NCBI GenBank assembly: GCA_021018995.1
Contig: CM037596.1
Span: 102,283,416-102,347,415 of the forward strand
Length of the DNA: 64,000 nt
DNA from: Chloranthus sessilifolius
Taxonomy: Eukaryota > Streptophyta > Magnoliopsida > Chloranthales > Chloranthaceae
Direction: 5' to 3'
The notes beneath the pieces are model-generated. The model did not search any database and had not been told where the DNA came from. It worked only from the letters and a program-made list of their open reading frames with translations. Positions within the stretch are counted from its first letter, which is position 1. Each line of letters begins with the position of its first letter. Of this stretch, positions 54,206 to 64,000 are shown one piece after another. The translations under genes were made by a program, and so were the position numbers.

Positions 54206-56882
54206 GGGGGGGGGGGGTTTGCCAAATCCCCTATGAGAGTTCTTCCCCTAAATTTTCGAGATAGCAAATTTGATTTCAGAAGGCCGCCATTCTTTACTCT
54301 TGGACTATCACTCCCCGGATTTGACGGCTCTTACGTTGATGAATCCTCGAAACCATTGCCTTACGTGACTTAACCCTCCTTGATCCGAATCCTGCTTATC
54401 TCGTGCCCAATGGTTGCTAGCCTTCTGTCAAACTCATCCAACGGCCGAAAAGTTGGGTTCAGTTGCAGAAGCCGTCCCCTCCATTCACGACCTTATCTGA
54501 TGGCGGGATTTCGGATCGCATGAGAAGCTCCTTCGGTCCTCGAAGACTTATTTGATTCTTGGCTCTTGACACGATGCCCTTTGTAAATCCATATAGTTCA
54601 GGATTACCGGTTGTTAGTTTTTGGTGAAGAGGCAGACTAACTAAAAGGTGGTCTTATCGTGTGTGCTTGAGGAGCACCAAAGATGGTGTTCTCACTCTCT
54701 TATTTATATATTAAAAAAAAAAAAAAGGAAATCTATATCATCTGATTCTAAGTGGTCACACTGTCATAGTTACGTGGAATTTGAATCCTTTAAGAATTTT
54801 TCTTCCCTTGTTTAATTTGGAGTTTTTTTGGAGATGAACATGGGTCTTAGTATCTTGTGTTAAATGTATCTGTATTTGTTGGTATGCCGGTGGAGATCAT
54901 GTTACTTATATACAAGTGTTTATATCTTTTGCTTAAATTGAATAATATTTGTAATAAATATTTTCTTATGCCAATTCTTTTGGGAGATCCTCAAAGATGT
55001 GGGTGAATTTTTAGTGTACGGTGCACCCAATTTTTTTAGATAATAAATCTCAAATTTAGACATTTCAGTTGTTATAGCCCCAAATTTGCCCATGGGTTGT
55101 GGGCCTTATAATGGTGTATGCTTTCTTGGTGGATTAAGTCTTGTTTTGGGCTTGATTATATTAGAAAACTTATGATGGTGGGCTTATAATGGTTTGATTT
55201 TTCTTGGGTATTGTTTAAGCCCGCATATTGGGCTCTTTTAAGTCTGATTTTGACTTTTGAATAGTTGATTTTAATTTATTCGTCGAGCCTAATTCATTGG
55301 ACTTATTATCGAAAATAATTAATGTAATATATGGTGACCCTAATGATGTGTCTAGTGTATTGTTGTTACATGTGCTTTTCGATCATGAGATTGATCCTAT
55401 GACCTAAGTGTATGCGTGTGCAAGATCATAAGTCTATGACTAAGTTTTATCATTACAAATTTATTTAAAATATTATTTTGCGGTACTCTTGACTATCTGC
55501 ATGTTACACACATACACTTTACGGTGAGTTGGTTAAACTCTTGAAACAAGATATATCGGGTCTAGGTATTTCTAATGGAGTTAAGGAAGACCACTAAAGT
55601 GGTCGTTTAAGAGATTATAATTAAAATAGGATTAGATCTGCCCAAAGGCGACCATTCTATAGAGGTTATTGTTTCTTGAATCTTCGGACTTTATCTCATT
55701 AAGATCACCTTGTGCACTGATTTGCATTAAATTATTGATTATGTCTAAAGGTGATTTATTAATTTCGTGTAAATGAGATGAGTAGAATAGTTGTAAGTGT
55801 AAAAAAGAGAGAATGATGATTCTCTTGCTCAAAGGTAGTGAATCATCGGGATCAAATAAGAAACATAAACGATTAAGTCTATGTGCATTTTTCTTCACTC
55901 TGGGGGAGAGGATAGGTTGTCCACTCAGTTTCTGTCCAAAGGTGATGCTGGATGTTGCATATTATCTATATCGAAAGAGTGAATTATTAAAACATGATAA
56001 AACACTTTAATCAATTCGTTCATACCCCTAATACGAATTATTTTGCCTTTGGTGGATATTAATGACTTATAGTAATTTTGGAGTCCTTTGTGGACATTAG
56101 TCTTTTAGACTTTTGAGTAACATATTATCGGGTCTAAATCCTTGGTGGATATTAATCACTTATAGTCATTTTGGAGTCCTTTGTGGACATTGGTCTTTTA
56201 GACTTTTTGATGACATGTTATTGTGTTTATATTTTTGGTGAAATTTTTCATAAAATCAGGTAGAATTTTTCTACATGTATATTCTGGGTGGAGTTTTTCA
56301 CAAAATAAGATAAATGTTTTTTACAATTATATTATGGGTGAAGTTTTTCATAAATTGAAGGTGAAGTATTTCACAATTTTGGGTGACACACCTTAGTGAG
56401 CGAGCTAATAAAGTTTTACTTTAATCTTGCCTGTGAGTATTAGTACTCTTTTGGATTTGCTCGGAGTTGAATGTGATTAGGCACCACGTTAATAACTTTT
56501 TGTTCTGAGGATCAGGTGAAGTATTTCACAAGTCAGAGTTTTCTGGATGTCAGAACAACATACGGCGAGTATGGAGCGAAATATTATGGATTTACACACT
56601 TTGGTTGTGCATTTTATTTACATGTTAAATTGGTTATCATCTCTCAAATTTGTTGTTAATTATAGTTTTGTGATCATGGAACTGTCGTAATATCAATTTC
56701 AAAAAATGGTATACTATGTGCATTCATGATCCATTTCTATATTTTTATTAAATTCGGGTGATTTTATTAATTTCTAAATTATGTCAAACAACGTTTGTTT
56801 TCAAACTGCACTCGTTTTGGTTGTCTAATCCAGTGGGAGTCATTTTTGAAACCATAGTCCATGTGTGGATCAAGTGAGAGAC

Positions 56883-57370
56883 TATTAAAATTTTTATGTA
56901 ATCTCAAAATTTTTATTTTGTTTGGCCCACACACACTAGGATTTTATAAAATCCTGAATTGTAGTCGCTTGAAATAATAAAGGGCATTATTGAGAATTGA
57001 AGGAAACTTCAAAGTTTTCTAATTTACATGTGATTCTTATTCTTATTAGAATACCTTAATGGACGGTATTCTAGGTAGGACATAACTCTTCATGCTATAA
57101 TATATATATATATATATATATGGATGTCTCTTTTGTTATGCACAAGCCTTTTAGCATCTTTCTATAAAGAAAGTGTAGCAAGAGAGGTGGGTGGAGTCAC
57201 CTTTATCTTTCTAAGCAGGAAAAGTGATAACTTAAATCAACGGCTACGATCAGCGCGACAAGGTACGTATATATATATTAATTTATGAATTATAGATTTA
57301 TTGTTTTCATTGATTATATACTTAAATCCTAGGACAATTATTATGAGTGATTGGATCATTAGATCCAATA
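56883..57370 (+). repeat. 3' LTR of the non-autonomous Copia-like element (488 bp)
   Basis: Aligns with the 5' LTR over its full length; preceded by the purine-rich AAGTGAGAGAC. The (TA)n tract here is shorter. Visible divergence means it is not a young insertion. Confidence 0.88.
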
Positions 57371-57375
57371 CCCTA

Positions 57376-57725
57376 CCCTAACGTACCCTAGTGATCGGCC
57401 AGTTAACCATAATATAGCACCAATTTTAAGCCATGTACCATTGATCAATTGGTTTCCAACAAAGTGTCCCGTTCCCATGTAATAAAACAGAAGAAGAAAC
57501 AGAACTTAGAACTATAATTATAATTATGTAAAATATAACTAACGAAGAATACACAAGAAAGGGGATTTTATTTACAATTACTTTACATCAAAGCCGCCCA
57601 ATCCATCACCTATCCACCCGTTGCAATCACCTATCCACCCATTGCAATCAATGCACCTTACAAGCCACGTACATGTCTCCATCAACCCGTAAAAGATTGG
57701 GTAGTAATATTTGAACCCGCTAAAC
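57376..57725. other. Spacer
   Basis: CACCTATCCACCCGTTGCAAT is repeated once in tandem at about 57608-57650; no gene. Confidence 0.5.
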
Positions 57726-58190
57726 TTATAAAAAAGTGTTGACTTTCTTAAATCAGACGATGAAGAGTGTTTTTCGTCCTAATCTTTTACACAGTCGATC
57801 TGGAGATTATGATGCACATGTTGACTCTATGCGACACACATTACCAAAAGTGCCGTTTAATAAGTTCGCCAATGGTCACAATCAGTTTTGAGAGTGTGCA
57901 CCACAAGGAATCAATGTGTGACCATATGATGGGAGTGCCCACTAAAAAAAAGACTATTAACGGCAGCTATAAAATACCGTTATTAACAAAAAAAATACCG
58001 CTAATAGTCTTAATAATATTTTTATTTATAGCAGCAGTTTTTATAATAAAAAAGTGTCGTTAATAGTCTTATATTTTGTAGTGGCTATGGTCTCAAAATT
58101 TATTTTGTGAAAGATTGGGATGAAAATGGTCTCCATCGGCTGATTTAAGTCAGGTCAACAATTTTTTTTTATGACGGAAAAGCATGTGCT
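57726..58190. mobile_element. Foldback MITE M1, copy f, with a nested CACTA-type MITE
   Basis: Arms GATGAAGAGTGTTTTTCGTCC and AAGATTGGGATGAAAATGGTCTCC are inverted M1 cores; the middle is interrupted by the element at 57940-58083. Confidence 0.75.
57940..58083. mobile_element. CACTA-type MITE (144 bp)
   Basis: CACTAAAAAAAAGACTATTAA at the left and TTAATAGTCTTATATTTTGTAGTG at the right are inverted; flanking triplets GCC/GCT agree at 2 of 3. Same family as 60793-60930 (AAGACTATTA..TAATAGTCTT). Confidence 0.8.
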
Positions 58191-59020
58191 CTTGGCAGGT
58201 TTAACAAGTGCAAATATAGCCAATTAGCCACTCTAAAAGATAGAGCTGCCCAGTAGAAAAAAAGAAAGGAGGTGGTCACCAGCCCGTGGGGCTATTTTTT
58301 GGGATGTGTACCAAGAGGAAACACATTGTGTTTTATCCGATTTAAAGGGTTTTCTCCAAAAATTGGCCGCAACAACCGATATCTATCATCTACACCAACC
58401 CAATCATAGGCCATAGAAAAAATAAAATAAAAGGCATACTGTAGCTGCATGCATGTATGTTCGACTTGTATGACATTAAATCTGATATCTATCGCTTTGA
58501 GATTACATAAAGTTTTCTTGTGGCATACATCCATTTTTTGTTGCGTCACTTGGTACTTGGCCGCTTACCTCAAACAATAGATTTATCACTGTCTATATAT
58601 ATATAGCAAATGAGACAATGAATGTGTTTGAACCCATTTTAAGAATTGTGGACTAGAGCCTTAGATCACATGTCACGTGACACGTGATTCTAAAATAATA
58701 CACATTTTTGGATTATTTGTCACGTGACATGTGATTGATAAAAAAGATTAAAAAGAAAAGTTTTTTGGGTGGTCATAATTTGTGTACCGCCCACCCATCC
58801 TATTGCAAAGAATTTTTCCCACTTTGATCATATTTGGACGATAAATATGTATTGAATCACCCCCATATTTTTTGGGTGGCCACAAATCATCCTTAAGATA
58901 GTTGCCGTAGAATTCGATCCCTTGAAAGGATGCCACACCTGGACCCCAATTGATTCTAACCCAGGCCCCTGCAGTGGGTTTGAACCCATAGTCCGTGTTC
59001 TCTCTCTCTCATATATATAT
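58191..59020. other. Spacer
   Basis: CACGTGAC[A/G] words recur (58670-58735). No gene or bounded element recognised. Confidence 0.4.
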
Positions 59021-59029
59021 ATATATACA

Positions 59030-59266
59030 TGCCCGGTCCTCGATTGATACATATCAGATTTAATCAGATATGTATCAACCAAAGCCGATTGATATTAAAT
59101 ATTATTATTATTATTCTAAAATATTAAAAATATAGAAAAATAAAAAATAATAAAATATTTTTCCAAATAACAGTTTTGGTATTTTATTTGGTTTCTATGG
59201 AATACATACTATGACTTGATATGGGCCAACATATCCGATATGAACTAATATTGACCGATATTTGAT

Positions 59267-59320
<54 letters not shown>

Positions 59321-59350
59321 CAATATTATAAAATCATGCCTAATATCGAC
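59030..59350. repeat. Palindrome-rich fragment (copy 4) with (TA)n
   Basis: TTGATACATATCAGATTTAA and CAGATATGTATCAA, and later TATGGGCCAACATATCCGATAT and GACCGATATTTGA. These are decayed versions of the GATACGTATCGG-type repeat. (TA)n occupies about 59272-59317. Confidence 0.55.
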
Positions 59351-59599
59351 TAAAGTAAAATAGTGATACCAGGTGACATGACCTCCAACCCGGTGGGTAC
59401 CTAATGTTGGTGATCGTACCATCAATTCAGTATCCAAGGCACCATTTTCGGGCCTCATGGTGGATGGGGCTACTGTTTTATTATTTTATGCTTTTGAGCT
59501 CTTAATTTTATGATTTCAAACTATGCAGTGCTATAGAAGCATGGAAAATTGTTATTAGGGGCACGTTAAGTCTATTTGGGCTTAAAATTGCACCAAGCT

Positions 59600-59905
59600 C
59601 CGAAAAATAAGACTTCTCATCTCCGCCTATTATTAGACTGTCATATTTTGATTCCACGTGACATATTTTCAAAAAGAGCATGATCATAAGTATGCATCAA
59701 ACATGATTATCGGATTTTCGATATGTGTTACATGAATCAAAATCTGACTGTTTGATGATATAAAGGTCTATAATCTTAAGATCTGTTATGTCAAACATTG
59801 GCATGTCTTTATCATTTGATTCAAAGCACCTACCGGTTTAACCCTCTGAAACTCGGGTTGAGATTTGAAAAGGAAGACTCTTGAGGTGTAAATAAAGGTA
59901 TCCTG
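59600..59905. mobile_element. Foldback MITE M1, copy g (decayed)
   Basis: TTTTGATTCCACGTGACATATTTTC / GATATGTGTTACATGAATCAAAA are the inverted inner arms; the right edge has AATAAAGGTATCC like the M1 terminus. Confidence 0.7.
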
Positions 59906-60135
59906 TTCAAAAATTTTGGTGATGAATATGGAAAATTTAGAATTGGGCCTCCCACCTAGAATAAGTGGCTCCCAATGCCAAATGAAGCATATAAATATCT
60001 TATATTCAAACCAGTATTGAGCACGGTATTCATGCTCATCCTCACCATATCATGAATCACATGCATCGCAGCAGAGATAATCCTAGCCATCCGATTAAAT
60101 TCTTGCACTGAAGACTAACCAAAATATGATGAATC

Positions 60136-60545
60136 TGTTGTGTGGCTAACTTGGAGAGCTTGAATTGTAATTGGACTTTAACTTGGAGGTTGACTCTAAC
60201 TTAGAGGTTGAATTTTAGTTTGACTATAACTTGTGATGGCCCAGTTACATTCAGAGTCTATATAAGGCTAATTTTTCTTAGATTAAAAGTAGGGCTTGTG
60301 TCTTCTATATAAAGGAAAAACTCTTGATCAAATTAGAGAGAGTTGAGATGTAAATCTCTGGAAAATCTGTCTAGGGTTTTGAGGAGAGCTTTGGTGAAGC
60401 TTGAGTATTTTTGTATTCTTTTGTGGCCATCAATATAGTGAGTTATCGCTGCCCATGGACGTAGGCATATTGTTGCACTATTTTGCGCTCTTATTTAATC
60501 AATTATCATGAGATCGTTGACTAATTTGTGAGCTTCCGCATAACA
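60136..60545 (+). repeat. Solo Copia LTR related to that at 11933
   Basis: TGTTGTGTGGCTAACTTGG.. to ..CCGCATAACA, with GAATTGTAATTGGACTTTAA, TGATGGCCCAGTTACATTC and a TCTATATAAGG box, all shared in order with the LTR at 11933-12644. Target duplication not convincing (GAATC/AAACC). Confidence 0.75.
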
Positions 60546-60646
60546 AAACCCATGTAATTTATATCCAGCAGTGTAGACTACGCAAATGGTGAGCCCTAGA
60601 AGCAATAGTTTATTAAGTGCCCATCCCTAGAACAGTGCATTAAGTG

Positions 60647-61141
60647 TAGGATCTCAATGGGCCGGGTCAGGCCTTAAATCGGCCAATTATAATCAGGCTG
60701 CTAAAAAATTAAGAGTCGACCCGATTATCAATTGGGCCGGGCAGGTTCTGGTGAGCCCATTTTTTAGTTGGGCCCAAGGCGGTCTGGGTCGGCACTACAA
60801 AAAATAAGACTATTAGTAGCAGTTTTTTGTTATTAATTCTGTCGCTACCAAAAATTGCCACTAGTAGTCTTGCCGTTACCAAAAAATGCCTTAATAGCAA
60901 GTGCTGCTAAAACTCCTTATTTTTGTAGTACGGGCCGGGCCACTGTTAGCCCGGAAATTTCTCTACAAATTGATGCAAGATTTGGTCACGCCGGATTCAG
61001 CACCTGGGCTTAAACAAGCCAATTCTTAATCAGGCTTTTGAAACTAGCCCGTGGCCGGGCCCTACCTGCTTCAACACATACTCTGCCAATTGTGGGCCGG
61101 GATGGGCCGGGCTGGGTCAAACCCTGCCTATTGAGACCCTT
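60647..61141. mobile_element. GGGCCGGGC-rich MITE carrying a nested CACTA-type MITE
   Basis: Inverted ends AGGATCTCAATGGGCCGGG and ..CTATTGAGACCCT, with repeated GGGCCGGGC words between. Resembles the hAT-type element at 49064 in composition. Interrupted at 60793-60930. Confidence 0.65.
60793..60930. mobile_element. CACTA-type MITE (138 bp)
   Basis: CACTACAAAAAATAAGACTA / CTCCTTATTTTTGTAGTA are inverted, with a 3-bp target duplication CGG on both sides, as expected for the CACTA superfamily. Confidence 0.88.
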
Positions 61142-61303
61142 AATCGAGTGAGATGAGCAAAGAGACGATTAGGGAGGCTGCTTGTACAGCTTGCATGCTC
61201 CAAGAATAAGGTTAAATAGCCTGCACCTCCCTCTCTTCTCCATCTTCTTCGCCACTTATCACATTATCTTTTCTTCTTAAGCTAGCTGCTAGCCATATCC
61301 CAT

Positions 61304-62172
61304 ATGGGTTTCCAATATTACTACTTTTGTTCATCTTTAGCCACTCTTTTTCTTCTTTCATTGACTCACCAAGCAAAATCGAGCAATTTTTAAAGTGTAA
61401 GAGCTCTGGGAGAGAGTAAAGAAAAGTTGGGCAGCTGTGATATATTTCAAGGGAGCTGGGTGTGGGACGTTTCTTATCCTCTTTACGACTCGGCGAGTTG
61501 CCCCTTCATTAAATCGGAATTCGATTGCCAAAAATATGGACGGCCAAATAAGGGGTACCACAAATACAGATGGCAACCCAGTGGCTGTAACATATCTAGG
61601 TAACTGTCTTTTCTTAATCATCATCATCATAGCCTTATCTCATCTATTGGGAGTCGGCTTTGCGATCTATTTTCTACTTGTTTCTGTGCTAAGCTCTCTG
61701 TCTGTAACTCTGCAATCCTTCATATCTCTTCTCATAGCTTTCATCCACATCCTTAGTGGTTATCCTCTTTTCCCAGGTCCTTGTACTTGTAGAGTCTCAA
61801 CCCTTGGTACAGGTTCTCACCTCCGATAAATATGTCCAAACCGCCTCAAGTGACACTCAATAATTGTTTCCTTTATAGGTGTCACTTTCAAATTTTATTT
61901 TAGGTACTCATTTCTTATTACTCCACTGTTCCACACATCCATCTCAACCTATGTAACTCAGCCATATGTAATCAATTCTACCTGTTGCTATTTTATAGCC
62001 CAACTTTCCGCACCAGATAATATGACAGGTCTAATTTCTGTCTTATAAAAACGCCCCTTCCATTCAAGTTAAAAGGGAAGAAAGTGATGTTTGTGGGTGA
62101 CTCACTGAGTCAGAATCAGTGGCAGTCAATGGCTTGTCTTCTTCAAGCTGTAGTTCCACAAGCGAAACCCAC
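61304..62172 (+). pseudogene. TBL-type (DUF231) wall-polysaccharide acetyltransferase pseudogene, exon 1 and start of exon 2
   Basis: Exon 1 (61304-61599) opens MGFQYYYFCSSLATLFLLSL, a signal-peptide-like start. It later reads CDIFQGSWVWDVSYPLYDSA, SCPFIKSEFDCQKYGRPNKG and YHKYRWQPSGC, the TBL domain signature, before donor ATCTAG|GTAACT. An in-frame TAA at 61391-61393 lies between signal and domain. Exon 2 sequence (62063-62172) has KLKGKKVMFVGDSLSQNQWQ with the GDS catalytic motif of this family, then breaks off. The C-terminal half with the DxxH motif is absent. The intron holds a LINE tail, and a SINE follows the break. TBL proteins O-acetylate cell-wall polymers in the Golgi. This copy cannot make a full enzyme. 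Confidence 0.88.
61612..62060 (-). mobile_element. 5'-truncated LINE (RTE/L1-type) 3' end in the TBL intron
   Basis: Read on the minus strand it shows FYKTEIRPVILSGAESWAIK and later HLRRFGHIYRR, typical of the C-terminal part of plant LINE ORF2, with frame-breaking stops. It ends in an ATG/GAT-repeat tail (TCATCATCATCAT at 61618 on the plus strand). About 450 bp. Confidence 0.85.
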
Positions 62173-62174
62173 TA

Positions 62175-62318
62175 TTCATAATATATAACCTAACCTACAC
62201 CTTGTAAAGACAAGGGTACAAGGGTGGGAAATCGGAGCATGGAGGACGAGTATCGAACCCACGACCTACTCCCTCACAATAGAGGGAGTGTACCAATTGG
62301 ACTAATACCTCTTTGGTT
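62175..62318 (-). mobile_element. tRNA-derived SINE on the minus strand
   Basis: Minus strand: TTAGTCCAATTGGTA (A-box position, about 62293-62307), then GTGGGTTCGATACTC (B box, about 62248-62262), then a short body to CTTGTCTTTACAAGG. It directly follows the truncated TBL exon 2. Confidence 0.8.
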
Positions 62319-63030
62319 TAAATATGATATTTTCATCTTATATTTTAAGTAAAATAAAGGTTTATTATGATTTTATGATAATAAGATTTAAAAAGAACTT
62401 TGGTTACTTAAAATACTTCCTAATACTTTCTAATATGTAAGATATATGTATTTCTTTTAATAGGTACTTGACCAAACAGGGAACCAATATACACAATAAC
62501 AATTATTTTATAACATTTTGAAAAAAATAACCACATAGGATTTTATCAAAATTTTTTTACTGAAAAAAGTATCTCAAAAATATATCTCATATTAAAAAAT
62601 TATATATTTACCCATAATTTATAACTTATTAAGCTTTTAATACAAGGGTAGTCGGATCATTTGTTAAATAAGATAGATAGCCGTTGAAGTAAATGCTTTC
62701 CTCTCTTGATAAAATATTTGAAATGAATATATGATTGACATTATTTTCAGAAACAGAATTGTTATAGTAAATTTACCTTATTTTATAATCCTAAATATTC
62801 TCGTTTATTGACTATTTTGAATCATATGAGTAACGTTTCTTTCGTCCTAATCATTTACGGTAGATCTTCAAATTTGATGGCACACATAATGTTTCTAATT
62901 CACCTCCCTGAATATAACTTGGAAAACTATAATCTTTGCTTAGCGCTCTTGCCACGTCCTAATCATTGCTTAGCGCTCTTGCCACGTACCTAATTCACCT
63001 CCCTAAATATACACTTGGAAAATTATAATG
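62319..63030. other. AT-rich spacer
   Basis: CTTAGCGCTCTTGCCACGT is tandemly repeated at 62938-62988. No gene. Confidence 0.5.
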
Positions 63031-63039
63031 AGCAGATTG

Positions 63040-63290
63040 CTTACCAACAACGGACTGCTTATGGGATGAAATGTAAGTGGCATGTGACACATCTCGAAAA
63101 AGCATTTAGAAAGTCACATATCGCTCAAATGTGATTTTCAGGTTATTTTTTGGATTAAATGCTGCATGAAATAAAAAATTGATTATTTAATGCTAAGTTC
63201 ATAATTTCAAGATCCATTATTGTGAAAAATGATCTCCATCATATCATTTGATTCAAAGTAATCAATAATTCTTAGCATAGGTGTCCTACC
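63040..63290. mobile_element. Foldback MITE M1, copy h (decayed)
   Basis: Arms GGCATGTGACACATCTCG / GCTGCATGAAATAAAAAATTG and AAAAATGATCTCCATCATATC are M1 text; the ends are worn. Confidence 0.65.
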
Positions 63291-63650
63291 AGATTGATTG
63301 GGTCAAATAATGTACTCTTGCATACTTATTTGACATGGTACTATCTCTCTTACTATGTGATACGATTAGGACCTTAATTTATTATTTTTCTAAACTTATG
63401 TATGTGTATTTTGTACGCCAGGTGGACGGCATGTGCACCATGTGCTACATAAACATTAAGATATGTATGAATAAGAGCACGGATAGCCGCAAACATCAAA
63501 GTATCCGTATAGTACGTGCTATATTTATTATTAATATAATAAATATTTTAATAATTTAAAGAAAATAAAACTTTATTTTGATTTTTTAGTTTGGGTTGGG
63601 TTTTAGGCAATAGATATTCTCAAGTTGTATATGTAAATTAATAGTCCCAC
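63291..63650. other. AT-rich spacer
   Basis: No gene or bounded element recognised. Confidence 0.5.
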
Positions 63651-64000
63651 TGTAATAACTCAGATTTTTTAACTTTATTTAACGGTATTAGATGATGTAC
63701 CACACAACGTATGGTGTTAATGCTCCACATCGGAATCTACCTACTTTGGAAATAGTCTGATTTTTTTATATCAATATTAGACTCATTGCGAAGTACTCAT
63801 CGATACGATTTCAACGATATATAATTTGTCGATTTTCGACAAGAATATAAAAAGTTATACTCGTTTGAAGAATGAAGCAGGTTAAAGGACATAACTGTAA
63901 TTTCGGGAGAGAATCACCATTTGCTTTGGTGCTTACACAAAGCGCTGGAATAAAACCTCTTCTCAAGCTATTCAAGTCACGTATGAATTCTACTTGCGTG
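63651..64000 (+). repeat. Start of a second family-B LTR, cut by the window edge
   Basis: TGTAATAACTCAGATTTTTTAAC.. follows the solo LTR 13303-16554 from its first base, through GTATTAGATGATG, CTCATTGCGAAGT and ATCTCGGGAG-type text, to the window end. Whether it is solo or part of an element cannot be seen. Confidence 0.88.

Larger units (their letters stand above)
53588..57370 (+). mobile_element. Non-autonomous Copia-like LTR element (3.8 kb, both LTRs, no gag-pol)
   Basis: 5' LTR 53588-54099, 3' LTR 56883-57370, and a perfect 5-bp target duplication CCCTA (53583-53587 and 57371-57375). A primer site TGGTATAAGAGCC (54102-54114) matches tRNA-iMet. The 2.8-kb interior shows no gag or pol homology and no long frame. 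It contains tandem blocks (GGAGTCCTTTGTGGACATT at 56045-56215 and TTTTTCA[C/T]AAA blocks at 56230-56390). Both LTRs hold a (TA)n tract at the same place. Such elements rely on proteins of related full elements; whole in structure, not coding. Confidence 0.88.

Overview
The window is plant nuclear DNA, almost certainly from a flowering plant. It has spliced host exons with GT..AG borders, long LTR retrotransposons with tRNA-iMet primer sites, tRNA-derived SINEs, many short foldback transposons, AT-rich spacers and (TA)n/(GA)n/(CT)n microsatellites. No species can be named from sequence alone; a dicot is favoured if the main gene is correctly likened to the ATI3 family. Most of the window is transposon fossil.

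Layout. 1-10983 is a nest of long LTR fossils: a partial chromovirus-type LTR (family A), degenerate LTR-element remains with a 31-bp minisatellite, and two LTR copies of another element, one split by a solo family-A LTR with a perfect AATCG target duplication. 10984-17150 is a Copia remnant whose LTR and flank are tandemly duplicated; the second copy is split by a 3.25-kb solo LTR (family B) with target duplication CAACG. 17150-26900 holds MITEs, a SINE, a hAT-like element, a LINE tail and a MITE bounded by TA repeats.

28719-50800 carries the one clearly intact host gene: five coding exons for a 394-residue protein ending in an ATG8-interacting-type W-x-x-L motif. Its fourth coding intron (30804-50311, about 19.5 kb) holds a TRIM, a truncated antisense WAG-type AGC-kinase pseudogene, several repeat families and a complete-length but broken chromovirus (36530-48935). 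That chromovirus carries an additional sense-strand transcription unit between pol and the 3' LTR.

50801-64000 holds more MITEs, a short non-autonomous Copia-like element with both LTRs and a CCCTA target duplication (53588-57370), a solo Copia LTR, a broken TBL-type (trichome birefringence-like) acetyltransferase gene hit by a LINE and a SINE, and the start of a second family-B LTR at the window edge.

Themes worth following: both unrelated-looking long LTR families share a promoter / splice donor / acceptor / short acidic terminal exon layout; family A carries arrays of the palindrome TCGATTAATCGA; palindrome-rich GATACGTATCGG fragments are scattered through the window.
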